Counted from the stretch's first letter, positions 16,230-23,475 are shown. The stretch is 64,000 nt of DNA from Cupriavidus basilensis (GCF_000876015.1 NZ_BBQM01000030.1:55586-119585), one strand, 5' to 3'. A program made the numbers and translations. The notes: generated from the letters alone by a model not told the origin.

Positions 16230-16442
16230 CGGGCGGAATTGCCCGACCCTTCCGGGGCACGGCGCAGCGCAAGCAGTCAGGGGTCAACGACGGCCGCCAG
16301 GACGCAAGCGCCATCGGCGCGCAGCCCTTGACGGCGAGAACGCCGTGGCACGATGAAGGGAACAGCAAGACCGCCTCCCTCGCACCTCCACGCACCCGGG
16401 TTTTCGGCAAGTGCGCAGCACGCGCAGGCCCGCGAGGGCCGG
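16230..16442 (-). repeat. Leader repeat, copy C, with hairpin
   Basis: About 210 bases that repeat at 17015-17220. Shared blocks include CGGGCGGAATTGCCCG, CACGGCGCAGCGCAAGCAGT, ACGGCCGCCAGGACGCAAGC and CCTTGACGGCGAGAACGCCG. The first 16 bases form an inverted repeat (CGGGC/GCCCG) about 15 bases before the ribosome-binding site of DUF2958 copy 2. The rest of the 281 bp gap up to radC holds no gene. Confidence 0.8.
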
Positions 16443-16489
16443 AGTTGCGCCGCCGGGCGCAGCAAAAAGGGGGCCGAAGCCCCCAATGG

Positions 16490-16996
16490 TCAAAGCAGGC
16501 CGCGTTCGGCGAATGACGTGGTGCGAGTCCCCGCAACGATGACGTGATCCAGCGTGCGAATGTCCACCAGCGCCAGCGCCTGCCGAAGCTGCGAGGTCAT
16601 CGCCTTGTCGGCCGCGCTCGGCTCGGAGTTTCCGCTCGGATGGTTGTGCGAAACGATGACCGCCGCCGCATTGAGCCGCAGCGCCTGCTTCACCACCTCG
16701 CGCGGATGCACCTCGGCGGCGTCGATCGTGCCGCGGAACATCTCCACGTAGTCGATCAGCCGATGGCGCGTGTCGAGGAACAACACCGCGAAGACTTCGT
16801 GCTCGAAGCCGGCCAGCTTGGCGCGCAGGTAGTCCTTCACCGCCTCCGGCGAAGTGAACGCCTCGCCGCGCTGCATCTTCTGTTCGATGACCTGGCGCGC
16901 GGCTTCCAGAATCTGGTCGGCGTCCGCCAGCCGATAGCGCCCACGGCCATCGCGCACCATCAGCGGGGTGTCGAGAGTGAGGGTCAGTTGCGACAT
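16490..16996 (-). CDS. radC: RadC-family JAMM domain protein
   Basis: A 168-residue RadC/JAB domain protein. The zinc motif is complete: His117, His119 and Asp130 in SHNHPSGNSEPSAAD. The core before it (FAVLFLDTRHRLIDYVEMFRGTID) is typical. Despite the old name it is not established as a repair protein; mobile-element members may be peptidases or DNA-processing accessories. It is a standard part of Tn4371-like ICEs beside the integrase region. It is separated from the integrase here by cargo block 3 and the toxin-antitoxin pair. Confidence 0.93.
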   Translation of the reverse strand: MSQLTLTLDTPLMVRDGRGRYRLADADQILEAARQVIEQKMQRGEAFTSPEAVKDYLRAKLAGFEHEVFAVLFLDTRHRLIDYVEMFRGTIDAAEVHPREVVKQALRLNAAAVIVSHNHPSGNSEPSAADKAMTSQLRQALALVDIRTLDHVIVAGTRTTSFAERGLL

Positions 16997-17014
16997 GATC
17001 GTGCTCCGGTTGCT

Positions 17015-17220
17015 CGGGCGGAATTGCCCGGAACCGGTGCCAGCACGGCGCAGCGCAAGCAGTCAGGGGTCGCAGACGGCCGCCAGGACGCAAGCGCGCA
17101 TGGCGCGCGCCGCCCTTGACGGCGAGAACGCCGTGGTACGGTGAAGGGAAACAGCAAGACCGCCCCATGCCATACACGAACCCTGGCAAGCGGAGCGCGC
17201 AGGCCCAGCAGGGCCGGAGG
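17015..17220 (-). repeat. Leader repeat, copy D, with hairpin
   Basis: Direct repeat of 16230-16442, located in the same place relative to radC: the 16 bp CGGGCGGAATTGCCCG hairpin comes first (17015-17030), followed by the long conserved block. A -35-like TTGACGGC with a TACGGT about 15 bp later points right, towards cargo block 3. Its far end merges with leader repeat copy B. Confidence 0.8.
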
Positions 17221-17307
17221 CGTCAGCCGAGCGTCGCGAGGGAACGATGGAAGCCCGCAGGGGCGAGACTCGCGCAGCGGGGCTTGATGCGTAGCACGAC
17301 AGCGCGG
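17185..17307 (+). repeat. Leader repeat, copy B
   Basis: Second copy of 14976-15108, ending about 100 bases before the first TIR gene of cargo block 3. After it the sequence reads CCGGGGACGCCCGAAATC and then GGCTATCTTTGAAGGAG, where TATCTT may be a -10 box. The whole gap 16997-17408 (412 bases) is filled by copies D and B and this putative promoter; I see no gene in it. Confidence 0.78.
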
Positions 17308-17408
17308 CCCGACCGGGGACGCCCGAAATCGGCTATCTTTGAAGGAGATTCCCGCATTGGGTTTCGTAAGGTCAGATAGGCGAGAACACTGAAATCACAA
17401 GGAAGAGC

Positions 17409-18551
17409 ATGGCCGCCCTCTATCAACTTGCAGTGCTTGGTTCGCCAACCGACGCCCAGATTTCTGAGCTTGAAGAAATCGTCGGAACTGCCGTAGGCAT
17501 GTTCAACTTGCGACTAGGACATGAAGTTGGATGGGAGGTGCGCCCGGAAGCGTTTAACCCCGACCAACAGCGCTCATCCGCTGCAGTATTTTTCGGGGGC
17601 GACAATCCACCTCTCGCCAACGTGGCGAAGTTGCTGGAGCGAGGCATCCCGCTACTGCCGATAGCATCCGACGTCAATCGAGTTAACGCAGAGATTCCTG
17701 AATTACTGCGACCTCTCAACTGCTTAGCCTATGCCGCCAACGGGTCACAGCGTGTCGCGACCGCTTTACTTGAGTGTGCGGGGTTGCTACCTCGCCAGCG
17801 TCGAGTGTTCGTAAGTTACCGCCGGGGCGAAGCCCGTGAGGCAGCCTTGCAGCTCTTTGACGCCTTATCTGCTCGGCTATTCGATGTGTTTCTCGATACG
17901 CATGGGATTCCACCTGCGGAAGATTTTCAGACGATGCTATGGCATCGCCTTTGCGATTCCGACGTTCTTGTGATGCTTGACACGCCAGGCTACTTTGAAA
18001 GCCGCTGGACAAGCGCAGAGTTCGGACGCGCTCTGGCGAAAGGCATCAGCGTCTTACGGGTTGGCTGGCCAGACTGCACGCCATCTGCGCGAACAGCCAC
18101 CGCCAGTCGCGCAGAATTGTTGCCCGACGAAGTGGATGCGGCCACAGGACGCCTCGCGGACAGCGCTGTGGAGCGAATCTGTCTACAGCTCGAAGAAGTT
18201 CGCAGCCAAAGCCATGCGGTCCGTTCCGTCAATCTAGTGAGCAATTTGCGCAACGCTATTCAAACGATTGGCGGTCAACTTGTCGGCGTTGGACCGAACA
18301 AGGCGGTCTATATCCGACTGCCGGATGGCCGGAATGTCGTCGTCTACCCAACAGTTGGTGTCCCCACGTCGACCACGTTGCATGACGCATCCACCAATTC
18401 GCCAGATCAATCGGTTGCCGTCGTTTACGATCATGTTGGCTTGCATCCCCGGTGGCTGGGGCATTTGGACTGGCTGGGCCAGCATATCCACTCTGCGCGG
18501 TGGGTCAAAGCCAGCGAGGCTGGATGGCAATTTGCGGACTGGGAGGCCTGA
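17409..18551 (+). CDS. TIR-domain protein with flanking unassigned domains
   Basis: A 380-residue protein. The TIR domain is about residues 131-225: RRVFVSYRRGEAREAALQLF, FDVFLDTHGIPPAEDF, CDSDVLVMLDTPGYFESRW, then TSAEFGRAL, where Glu204 sits at the catalytic position of NADase TIRs. The N-terminal 130 residues look Rossmann-like (LAVLGSP near the start, then AAVFFGGDNPPLANV), and the C-terminal 110 residues are a separate domain that I cannot name. TIR enzymes cleave NAD+ or make cyclic-ADP-ribose-type signals. It is the first gene of a three-gene operon with a SLOG-like and a ThsB-like protein, and ends 3 bases before the SLOG start. Defence is inferred from partners and location. Codon use looks less GC-biased than the backbone. 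Confidence 0.85.
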   Translation: MAALYQLAVLGSPTDAQISELEEIVGTAVGMFNLRLGHEVGWEVRPEAFNPDQQRSSAAVFFGGDNPPLANVAKLLERGIPLLPIASDVNRVNAEIPELLRPLNCLAYAANGSQRVATALLECAGLLPRQRRVFVSYRRGEAREAALQLFDALSARLFDVFLDTHGIPPAEDFQTMLWHRLCDSDVLVMLDTPGYFESRWTSAEFGRALAKGISVLRVGWPDCTPSARTATASRAELLPDEVDAATGRLADSAVERICLQLEEVRSQSHAVRSVNLVSNLRNAIQTIGGQLVGVGPNKAVYIRLPDGRNVVVYPTVGVPTSTTLHDASTNSPDQSVAVVYDHVGLHPRWLGHLDWLGQHIHSARWVKASEAGWQFADWEA

Positions 18552-18554
18552 ATC

Positions 18555-19142
18555 GTGAGCGCAATCTTCCTTTCAGCCAGTGTCCCACTTGTCGGCCGCG
18601 GCTCGTATCACGAGACCGCCAATCCATTCCTCATCCAATGCGCTGTGAGGGAACTGGTCATGGCCGTCATTCGTCAGCACAAGATCGTGTGGGGAGGCCA
18701 TCCCGCTATCACGCCTATGATCTGGAGCATTTGTGAGGATTTGGGTGTCGATTATTCTGGGGCCGTGGTTCTGTATCAGAGCACGTTCTTCAAGGATCGT
18801 TACCCGGAAGAAAACGACCGTTTTCACAATGTAGTATTCACCAATGCAGTTGCCGGTGACAGAGAGGCGAGCCTGCTGCTAATGCGGGAAGAAATGCTGT
18901 CGCGCGATGATCTCGTTGCCGCTGTTTTCATCGGCGGCATGGAAGGAGTGGAAGCCGAGCATGAACTCTTCAGGAAATTCCACCCCGCCGCCAAAGTTCT
19001 GCCCGTACCGTCGCCAGGCGGGGCGGCCTTGAACTTGGCCAAAGATCAAGGTTATTTCGCCGATGCGGATCTTGGTGATGTGGACTTCGCGCAACTCTTT
19101 CACACGCACCTCGCATTGAACATTCAAGGTGCAGCGAGTTGA
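18555..19142 (+). CDS. SLOG-superfamily (STALD/LOG-like) protein
   Basis: A 195-residue single-domain protein resembling the SLOG superfamily, which binds NAD-derived or nucleotide ligands. Two loops fit: IVWGGHPAITPMIWSI near residue 50, and AVFIGGMEGVEAEHELFRKF near residue 130, the latter analogous to the PGGxGTxxE nucleotide loop of LOG enzymes. In Thoeris systems the SLOG domain senses the TIR product but is fused to an effector; here no second domain is visible. The start is GTG, 3 bases past the upstream TIR gene. It may be the ligand sensor of the operon, or an enzyme that processes the signal. The family assignment comes from motifs only. Confidence 0.75.
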   Translation: MSAIFLSASVPLVGRGSYHETANPFLIQCAVRELVMAVIRQHKIVWGGHPAITPMIWSICEDLGVDYSGAVVLYQSTFFKDRYPEENDRFHNVVFTNAVAGDREASLLLMREEMLSRDDLVAAVFIGGMEGVEAEHELFRKFHPAAKVLPVPSPGGAALNLAKDQGYFADADLGDVDFAQLFHTHLALNIQGAAS

Positions 19143-19183
19143 GTCTCCTCTGCAGATTTACATGATCCAACAAAGGACTCGCC

Positions 19184-19669
19184 ATGCCACGGAAAATCTT
19201 CTATAGCTTCCACTATCAACGCGACAGTTGGCGCGCCTCCAAGATACGGAATATTGGTGTTGTTGAGGGCAACCAACCAGCAAGCGATAACAAATGGGAA
19301 GAAGTGAAGCGAGGCGGCGAGGCCGCAATCAAGCGCTGGATCGACGATCAGCTGCAAGGACGGACATGCACAATTGTTCTGGTCGGAGCCGAAACGGCGA
19401 ATCGCCCCTGGATTCGATATGAGATTGAGCAGTCATGGAATAGTGGCAAGGGACTCTTGGGGATACGAGTCCATAAGCTGCTGGACCACAACCAGCAACC
19501 ATCAGTTGCCGGGGCCAATCCATTTGACTCATTTACCTTGAACGACGGTAGAAAGCTATCCACCGTCGTCCGCATGTACGATCCACCAGGGGCCACGAGC
19601 AGTGCGGCCTATAACCACATCAGTGACAACCTGTCGGGCTGGATTGAAGCGGCGATCGCTGCGCGCTAA
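19184..19669 (+). CDS. ThsB-like TIR protein (MTH538/DUF1863 type)
   Basis: A 161-residue protein with the distinctive start KIFYSFHYQRDSWRASKIRN of the MTH538 TIR-like family, to which Thoeris ThsB proteins belong. Asn36-Lys37-Trp38-Glu39 and IKRWIDDQL follow, then TIVLVGAETANRPWIRYEIE, with Glu80 at the catalytic position. ThsB enzymes detect infection and make a cyclic ADP-ribose-type messenger. It follows the SLOG gene by 41 bases and ends 16 bases before the end of the convergent minus-strand operon. This is the best reason to view the operon as Thoeris-related, although no Sir2, macro or transmembrane ThsA is present. Confidence 0.88.
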   Translation: MPRKIFYSFHYQRDSWRASKIRNIGVVEGNQPASDNKWEEVKRGGEAAIKRWIDDQLQGRTCTIVLVGAETANRPWIRYEIEQSWNSGKGLLGIRVHKLLDHNQQPSVAGANPFDSFTLNDGRKLSTVVRMYDPPGATSSAAYNHISDNLSGWIEAAIAAR

Positions 19670-19685
19670 GAAGCCAAGCCTCTCG

Positions 19686-20348
19686 TCAAAACAACGACCC
19701 AGTGCTCATGGGGCGCCCATAGAGCTCCGAGATTTGCCTCTGGAACTGGGTCTGTCCTCCATAGCTAGGATGCCTCACGCAAATCACGGGTACGGAATCC
19801 GTGATGCGATGGGCCGCAGCGGCGGCATCGTTGCCGATGGCGACGATGCGAGAGGGACGTAGCAAGACAATGAGCTGTTGGAGCAGTTCTTCGCCGGCTC
19901 GCCTCTCACGCGCGTTGTGCTGCCGGTTGGTGAACGGATCTCCTGATTCGTGCGGATGCAGAGGGAAAACGTTCCAGAGGAAGATGCGGGCATCAATATG
20001 TTCCAGCATGCCCCATATGACCGCGGCGGTTCGTTCGGCCACAGCACTGCCTATCGTCGGCCGTTCGGCGACCTGGTCGAGATTCCAACGCCTAGCGTGC
20101 TGGCTTATGTGAAGGTCGTCGGTCAGGGCTAACCCAGTGCGGCGTCCTCCGCGATATCCGAGGTCTCGTCCAATCCATATCGCGTCTACGGGTTCCTCGG
20201 TTGCACGACGCAACATGGCGGACAGTGCAGCAGCACGGCGACGTGGTGCATCGCGTCGATCATGAACTTCACAACGATCCGAATACGGATTGAAGCAGTC
20301 TTCGAACTGCAGAGAAGCAACTGCATCAACGAACGGGTGGATCTTCAT
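19686..20348 (-). CDS. Uracil-DNA-glycosylase-superfamily protein
   Basis: A 220-residue protein with the motif layout of the UDG fold. GRDLGYRGGRRTGLALTDD (residues 60-78) corresponds to the catalytic water-activating motif, with Asp62 in place of the Asp/Asn of classical enzymes. LWNVFPLHPH (124-133) and IVAIGNDA (168-175) are internal strands, and RHPSYGG (192-198) is the minor-groove HPS loop. It may excise a modified or deaminated base, or act on free nucleotides. It does not match a standard housekeeping UDG. It is the last gene of the TIR-Nmad2-MazG-UDG operon and overlaps the MazG-like gene by ATGA. Confidence 0.78.
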   Translation of the reverse strand: MKIHPFVDAVASLQFEDCFNPYSDRCEVHDRRDAPRRRAAALSAMLRRATEEPVDAIWIGRDLGYRGGRRTGLALTDDLHISQHARRWNLDQVAERPTIGSAVAERTAAVIWGMLEHIDARIFLWNVFPLHPHESGDPFTNRQHNARERRAGEELLQQLIVLLRPSRIVAIGNDAAAAAHRITDSVPVICVRHPSYGGQTQFQRQISELYGRPMSTGSLF

Positions 20349-21481
20349 TTTTCAGACTCAAGTGGCATGTATTTGATGGTGCGTTGTTCTCGGTTTCCAA
20401 TGATCCAGCCGCCTTGATTTTCCTTGAGCTGGCGAAAGACAGCATAGCCATCCAGGATTGCCTTTTCCCAGAGCTTTAGCGGACATTTCTCCACTTCGTA
20501 ACCACTCACGAACTCACCAATGGTCTTGAGAACCCCAAGTGAGACCTTTTCCTGATTCTCGAAGAAATTCAGCTCCTTGGCTCTGGAGAAAATCCACGCT
20601 GAAAGCCCTTCTTCCACGACGATGGCCCGACCACTGTCCTGCTCTTCATCGTATTTCGGATTGCTCTTTCGCTTGTGCTTGATCAATGCCCGCATCACAG
20701 GTGACCAGTGCAGGATTGCTGCATAAGAAAAGTGGAAGACATCATGGAACCGGTAGCCATCGCGATCGGCAATGTTGTCCGTCAGAGGGTCTCCAATGAA
20801 TACGCCCTTCCATTGGAGGTAACTCTTGCCACTGCCTCGCTGATTGACCCGGATTTTGAAATCCCTGGGTAGCTGTTCCTCAATTCCAAACTCACTGTCG
20901 AAATCAAGGCCAGCCAGGTCTTCTGCCTGCGGCTCCAAGAACGCGCCGCGAGCTTTCCGGAGATTTCCGCGAGCCACCTCAGAGAACGCAAGTTCGGCCG
21001 CATGAATTGCATCCAGGTAAGCCCGTGCGAAAGCAATCAAGTCTGCGCGTGCAGGCGTACTTCCAAGTAGCGCTGCCGCTGACTGCCCCAAACGCACCAA
21101 GGTGGCATCCAACGAAGCAGTCGCGGCGACAGGCACAGCGATATAGGCTAACGCACCTTCGGTGATGTCACTTGCAGCGCCCACATTCTTGAAGTTTCCG
21201 TGGTTCGCAGCTTCCGAGAATATCTCTTCGAGAGGAATCTGCAGGCGCCTGCAGATTGCAGCCAAATACCAGAGGGTGTCGCCAAACTCTTCTTCTGCCG
21301 CCTTCTTGAAACCCGGGTAAGCCGTTCTCTCTCGAACACTTTTCTTGGCCGTAGCCATTATGCCGCCGACTTCTCCGTATAGACCTTGGAGGACAGGATT
21401 GAAGTCATTCGGGTTGAGTACGTCTGTGGCTGCAATTTCCGCAGCGTAATCCGAGAGCAAGAGGGAGCCTTCCTTTTTCAT
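20345..21481 (-). CDS. MazG-like nucleotide pyrophosphohydrolase with extra C-terminal domain
   Basis: A 378-residue protein. Residues 25-95 look like an all-alpha NTP-PPase of the MazG group: GLYGEVGGIM with Glu37, then AAEEEFGDTLWYLAAICRRL with Glu63-65 and Asp68, which would bind Mg. The first metal motif is shortened compared with typical ExxE. The C-terminal 200 residues form a second, helical domain with DGYRFHDVFHFSYAAILHW and AIVVEEGLSAWIFSRAKEL, whose conserved His, Asp and Glu suggest a further active site. Substrates could be modified dNTPs or an alarmone. It starts 3 bases after the Nmad2-like gene. Confidence 0.78.
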   Translation of the reverse strand: MKKEGSLLLSDYAAEIAATDVLNPNDFNPVLQGLYGEVGGIMATAKKSVRERTAYPGFKKAAEEEFGDTLWYLAAICRRLQIPLEEIFSEAANHGNFKNVGAASDITEGALAYIAVPVAATASLDATLVRLGQSAAALLGSTPARADLIAFARAYLDAIHAAELAFSEVARGNLRKARGAFLEPQAEDLAGLDFDSEFGIEEQLPRDFKIRVNQRGSGKSYLQWKGVFIGDPLTDNIADRDGYRFHDVFHFSYAAILHWSPVMRALIKHKRKSNPKYDEEQDSGRAIVVEEGLSAWIFSRAKELNFFENQEKVSLGVLKTIGEFVSGYEVEKCPLKLWEKAILDGYAVFRQLKENQGGWIIGNREQRTIKYMPLESEK

Positions 21482-21484
21482 CGG

Positions 21485-22111
21485 TCACCTGCGAAGAGTC
21501 AGCCATTCGAATGGAGCGCCCTGATAACCGCTCACGTCAAAGCTGCGAATCCATTTCTCAAGGTTCGCAATCAGTTGCGCATCGTCAAAGGTGGTTAGAC
21601 CTATTCCCGTTTTGCATAAGGGCCGATCTTGCTGGTCTTTCAGTTCCTCGGGAAATTCCGGACCCTCGCCCCCGAAGTACACAAAATCATTACTGATCAG
21701 GACCCTGTTGACGCCCGTATCACGGGCAACATGGTCCGGGTTGAGCGTGCCATTGGGGCGGGAATGAAATGAGTCTCGCTGCTGCCAAGCGGCTCCAGGC
21801 GCGGCCCTGAAGTAGATGTTGTCCCCGCAACTTTGCTTCCGACTCCCATTGCGGTACGGCATCTTGTATTCAAACCGTGGATCTGCGCCATATTCGTCGA
21901 ATGTCATCGCCTCGGTAACGCGCATCGCGTACACGAGACGCCCGCCACGTCGGACAGTTCTATCATTGCTGCCACTGCCGACCACCCAATCACCGATGTC
22001 AGCGGATCGGCGGATATTGGGTTTGCAGGTCGCAAGCGTGCAGTAGCCATAGAAAGGGTTGGGCGCGAAACCACTGTCGTATCGCACCACATAGGAGTGA
22101 ATGCGAGCCAT
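21485..22111 (-). CDS. Nmad2-like nucleotide-modification-associated protein
   Basis: A 208-residue protein that resembles the Nmad2 family (nucleotide modification associated domain 2). Visible blocks are the start IHSYVVRYDSGFAPNPFYG, then LATCKPNIRRSADIGDWVVGSGS, a central GRLVYAMRVTEAMTFDEY and FVYFGGEGPEFPEE. The family was defined by its occurrence beside DNA or nucleotide modification enzymes; its chemistry is unknown. The start codon shares one base with the stop of the upstream TIR gene (TGATG). A longer frame starts inside the TIR gene and is rejected. Confidence 0.75.
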   Translation of the reverse strand: MARIHSYVVRYDSGFAPNPFYGYCTLATCKPNIRRSADIGDWVVGSGSNDRTVRRGGRLVYAMRVTEAMTFDEYGADPRFEYKMPYRNGSRKQSCGDNIYFRAAPGAAWQQRDSFHSRPNGTLNPDHVARDTGVNRVLISNDFVYFGGEGPEFPEELKDQQDRPLCKTGIGLTTFDDAQLIANLEKWIRSFDVSGYQGAPFEWLTLRR

Positions 22112-22578
22112 CAGCAGGGATGCCGCTTGAGTGGAACCGGGTCGCAGGCACCACCGTCTGGCTTTTCCCACGAGTCCTTCCCGTTGATCGCGTCAATGAT
22201 CGCATCGCCGTTCCACCCAACCAAGGCGTCGGCATATTCTTTCAGGGCCTCTGGAAGGTCGCATTCCTTCTCGCCATGCTCCCAAACACCGACAATGCGC
22301 TTGCCCTGTTTGGCCGCATATTCGATTTCCCAGTTCACCCAATCGCTATTCTTGGTCTGGGGCGAAACGTAGCAAATGAACACTCCAGCCCAGTTGATGG
22401 CAGGGGCAAGGATCTGCGTCTTTATGTAGTGCTCATCGGTGGCATTGTTGAACTTCCCTGTATGGATGGAGGAATCCCTGACCTCGATCCCTTTTGGAGC
22501 TAACAGATCCTTCAGCTTCTGGAGTCCGTGATCGTCCTTATGGACATGGCTGATGAACACGTTCCTTTTCTCTGCCAC
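22111..22578 (-). CDS. TIR-domain protein, TIR_2-like
   Basis: A 155-residue single TIR domain. It begins RNVFISHVHKDDHGLQKLKDLLAPKGIEV, the strand-helix-strand pair of TIRs, followed by GVFICYVSPQTKNSDWVNWEIEYA, where Glu84 is at the catalytic position, and GKRIVGVWEHGEKECDLP. It heads the minus-strand operon with Nmad2, MazG and UDG-like proteins and is coupled to Nmad2 by a one-base overlap. It could be the NAD+-consuming effector or the signal-making sensor of that operon. It is the third TIR protein within 5.2 kb. Confidence 0.87.
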   Translation of the reverse strand: MAEKRNVFISHVHKDDHGLQKLKDLLAPKGIEVRDSSIHTGKFNNATDEHYIKTQILAPAINWAGVFICYVSPQTKNSDWVNWEIEYAAKQGKRIVGVWEHGEKECDLPEALKEYADALVGWNGDAIIDAINGKDSWEKPDGGACDPVPLKRHPC

Positions 22579-22666
22579 CTGTCACCTCCATTGTTCTTAC
22601 ATGGTTTGAAGATCGTAACTGTGTTTTCGGCCGCTGTGGCAGGAAATGCTGACCCGTTTGCCTTGA

Positions 22667-22969
22667 TCAAATAATTGCCTGCAAACCCTTGTCGGCGATG
22701 ACGTTGAGCAGCTTGAGGGCCGGCCCGGTGGGATGGGTTTCGCCTTGCTCCCACTTTCGCACGGTCGACGCGGTGGTGTGCAGGTGAAGTGCGAACACCG
22801 GCTGGCTGAACTTCAACCGTTCGCGCAGGTGTTTGATGTCGGCAGCACTGAACTCCCGCACCGGCGGCGGGCAGATCGCGTCGAACTCGCGCATCGTCAC
22901 CTTGCCGATCGCTCCCGCTTCGTGGAGCGCAGCCAGGTCGCCACGCAGGGATTCAATGATCTTGCTCAC
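22667..22969 (-). CDS. higA: HigA-type antitoxin, XRE helix-turn-helix
   Basis: A 100-residue antitoxin. The C-terminal half is a Cro/CI domain: IKHLRERLKFSQPVFALHLHTTASTVRKWEQG and PALKLLNVIADKGL. The start is GTG at 22969 with GGAGGT six bases upstream; the upstream ATG frame belongs to the toxin region. It overlaps the toxin gene by 17 bases in the order toxin-antitoxin, which is characteristic of HigBA-like pairs. It should neutralise the toxin and repress the operon through the palindrome at 23351-23369. Confidence 0.9.
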   Translation of the reverse strand: MSKIIESLRGDLAALHEAGAIGKVTMREFDAICPPPVREFSAADIKHLRERLKFSQPVFALHLHTTASTVRKWEQGETHPTGPALKLLNVIADKGLQAII

Positions 22970-23336
22970 AATGCACCTCCAATAACACGCCCGAGTGCAA
23001 CGCCTTCGACAAAGCCTCGGCGGACAGTTCCAGGAACACCTTGCCGGCGAATTGCAGCGCCTTCTTCTCGTCCTGCGTGATATTCGCCTTGTCGCTCTTG
23101 GGGAACCCATGCAGGAATACGTAGCGGCTGCCGATCCGGGCCGACAGCAGCGTGCGGTAGCCGCCGCTCTTGCCGCCGCCGGATCGGGCAACCCGCTTCT
23201 TGTAGAGGAAGCCGCCCAAGTCCGCGTCAATCAGACCGCTTTCCATCTCTTGAACCGCCTTGCACAAGGCAGCATCAGGCAGCTTTTCGCCCGCCTGCCA
23301 CCGTGCAAAGTCCTTCCGCTTGAGGACGTGGGTCAT
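22953..23336 (-). CDS. higB: RelE/HigB-type toxin
   Basis: A 127-residue toxin of the RelE/ParE superfamily in its HigB-2-like branch. The conserved core is ESGLIDADLGGFLYKKRVAR, GGGKSGGYRTLLSARIGSRYVF and GFPKSDKANITQDE, with the basic GKSGGYR patch expected at the mRNA-cleaving or ribosome-binding site. The start at 23336 has GGAGG four bases upstream, and an operator palindrome lies just before it. The pair sits between the defence block and the integrase and would stabilise the element. Confidence 0.9.
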   Translation of the reverse strand: MTHVLKRKDFARWQAGEKLPDAALCKAVQEMESGLIDADLGGFLYKKRVARSGGGKSGGYRTLLSARIGSRYVFLHGFPKSDKANITQDEKKALQFAGKVFLELSAEALSKALHSGVLLEVHCEQDH

Positions 23337-23350
23337 CTTGACCTCCAAAC

Positions 23351-23369
23351 TATACCCGTAACGGGCATA
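23351..23369. promoter_or_regulatory. Palindromic operator of the toxin-antitoxin operon
   Basis: TATACCCGTAACGGGCATA reads as an almost perfect inverted repeat (ATACCCGT/ACGGGCAT, one mismatch) 15 bases before the toxin start. On the minus strand its right end contains TATA sequences suited to a -10 box. It is the expected binding site for the HigA-type antitoxin. Confidence 0.6.
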
Positions 23370-23475
23370 CTTTTCCAGTCCCCAGTGCGATGCACGGGCG
23401 GGGAGGGCTGCCGAACCGATTGGCGTAACGGCGACACGGCAGTCAGGGCCGACATGCCGAGGCACTGGTCACCGA

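Noticed and set aside
16230..17307. Insertion sequence remnants
   Set aside because: The duplicated leaders contain no transposase fragment or terminal inverted repeats.
17409..22578. A classical type I or II Thoeris system
   Set aside because: No Sir2, macro-domain or membrane ThsA protein is present; only the ThsB-like TIR and a lone SLOG-like protein fit.
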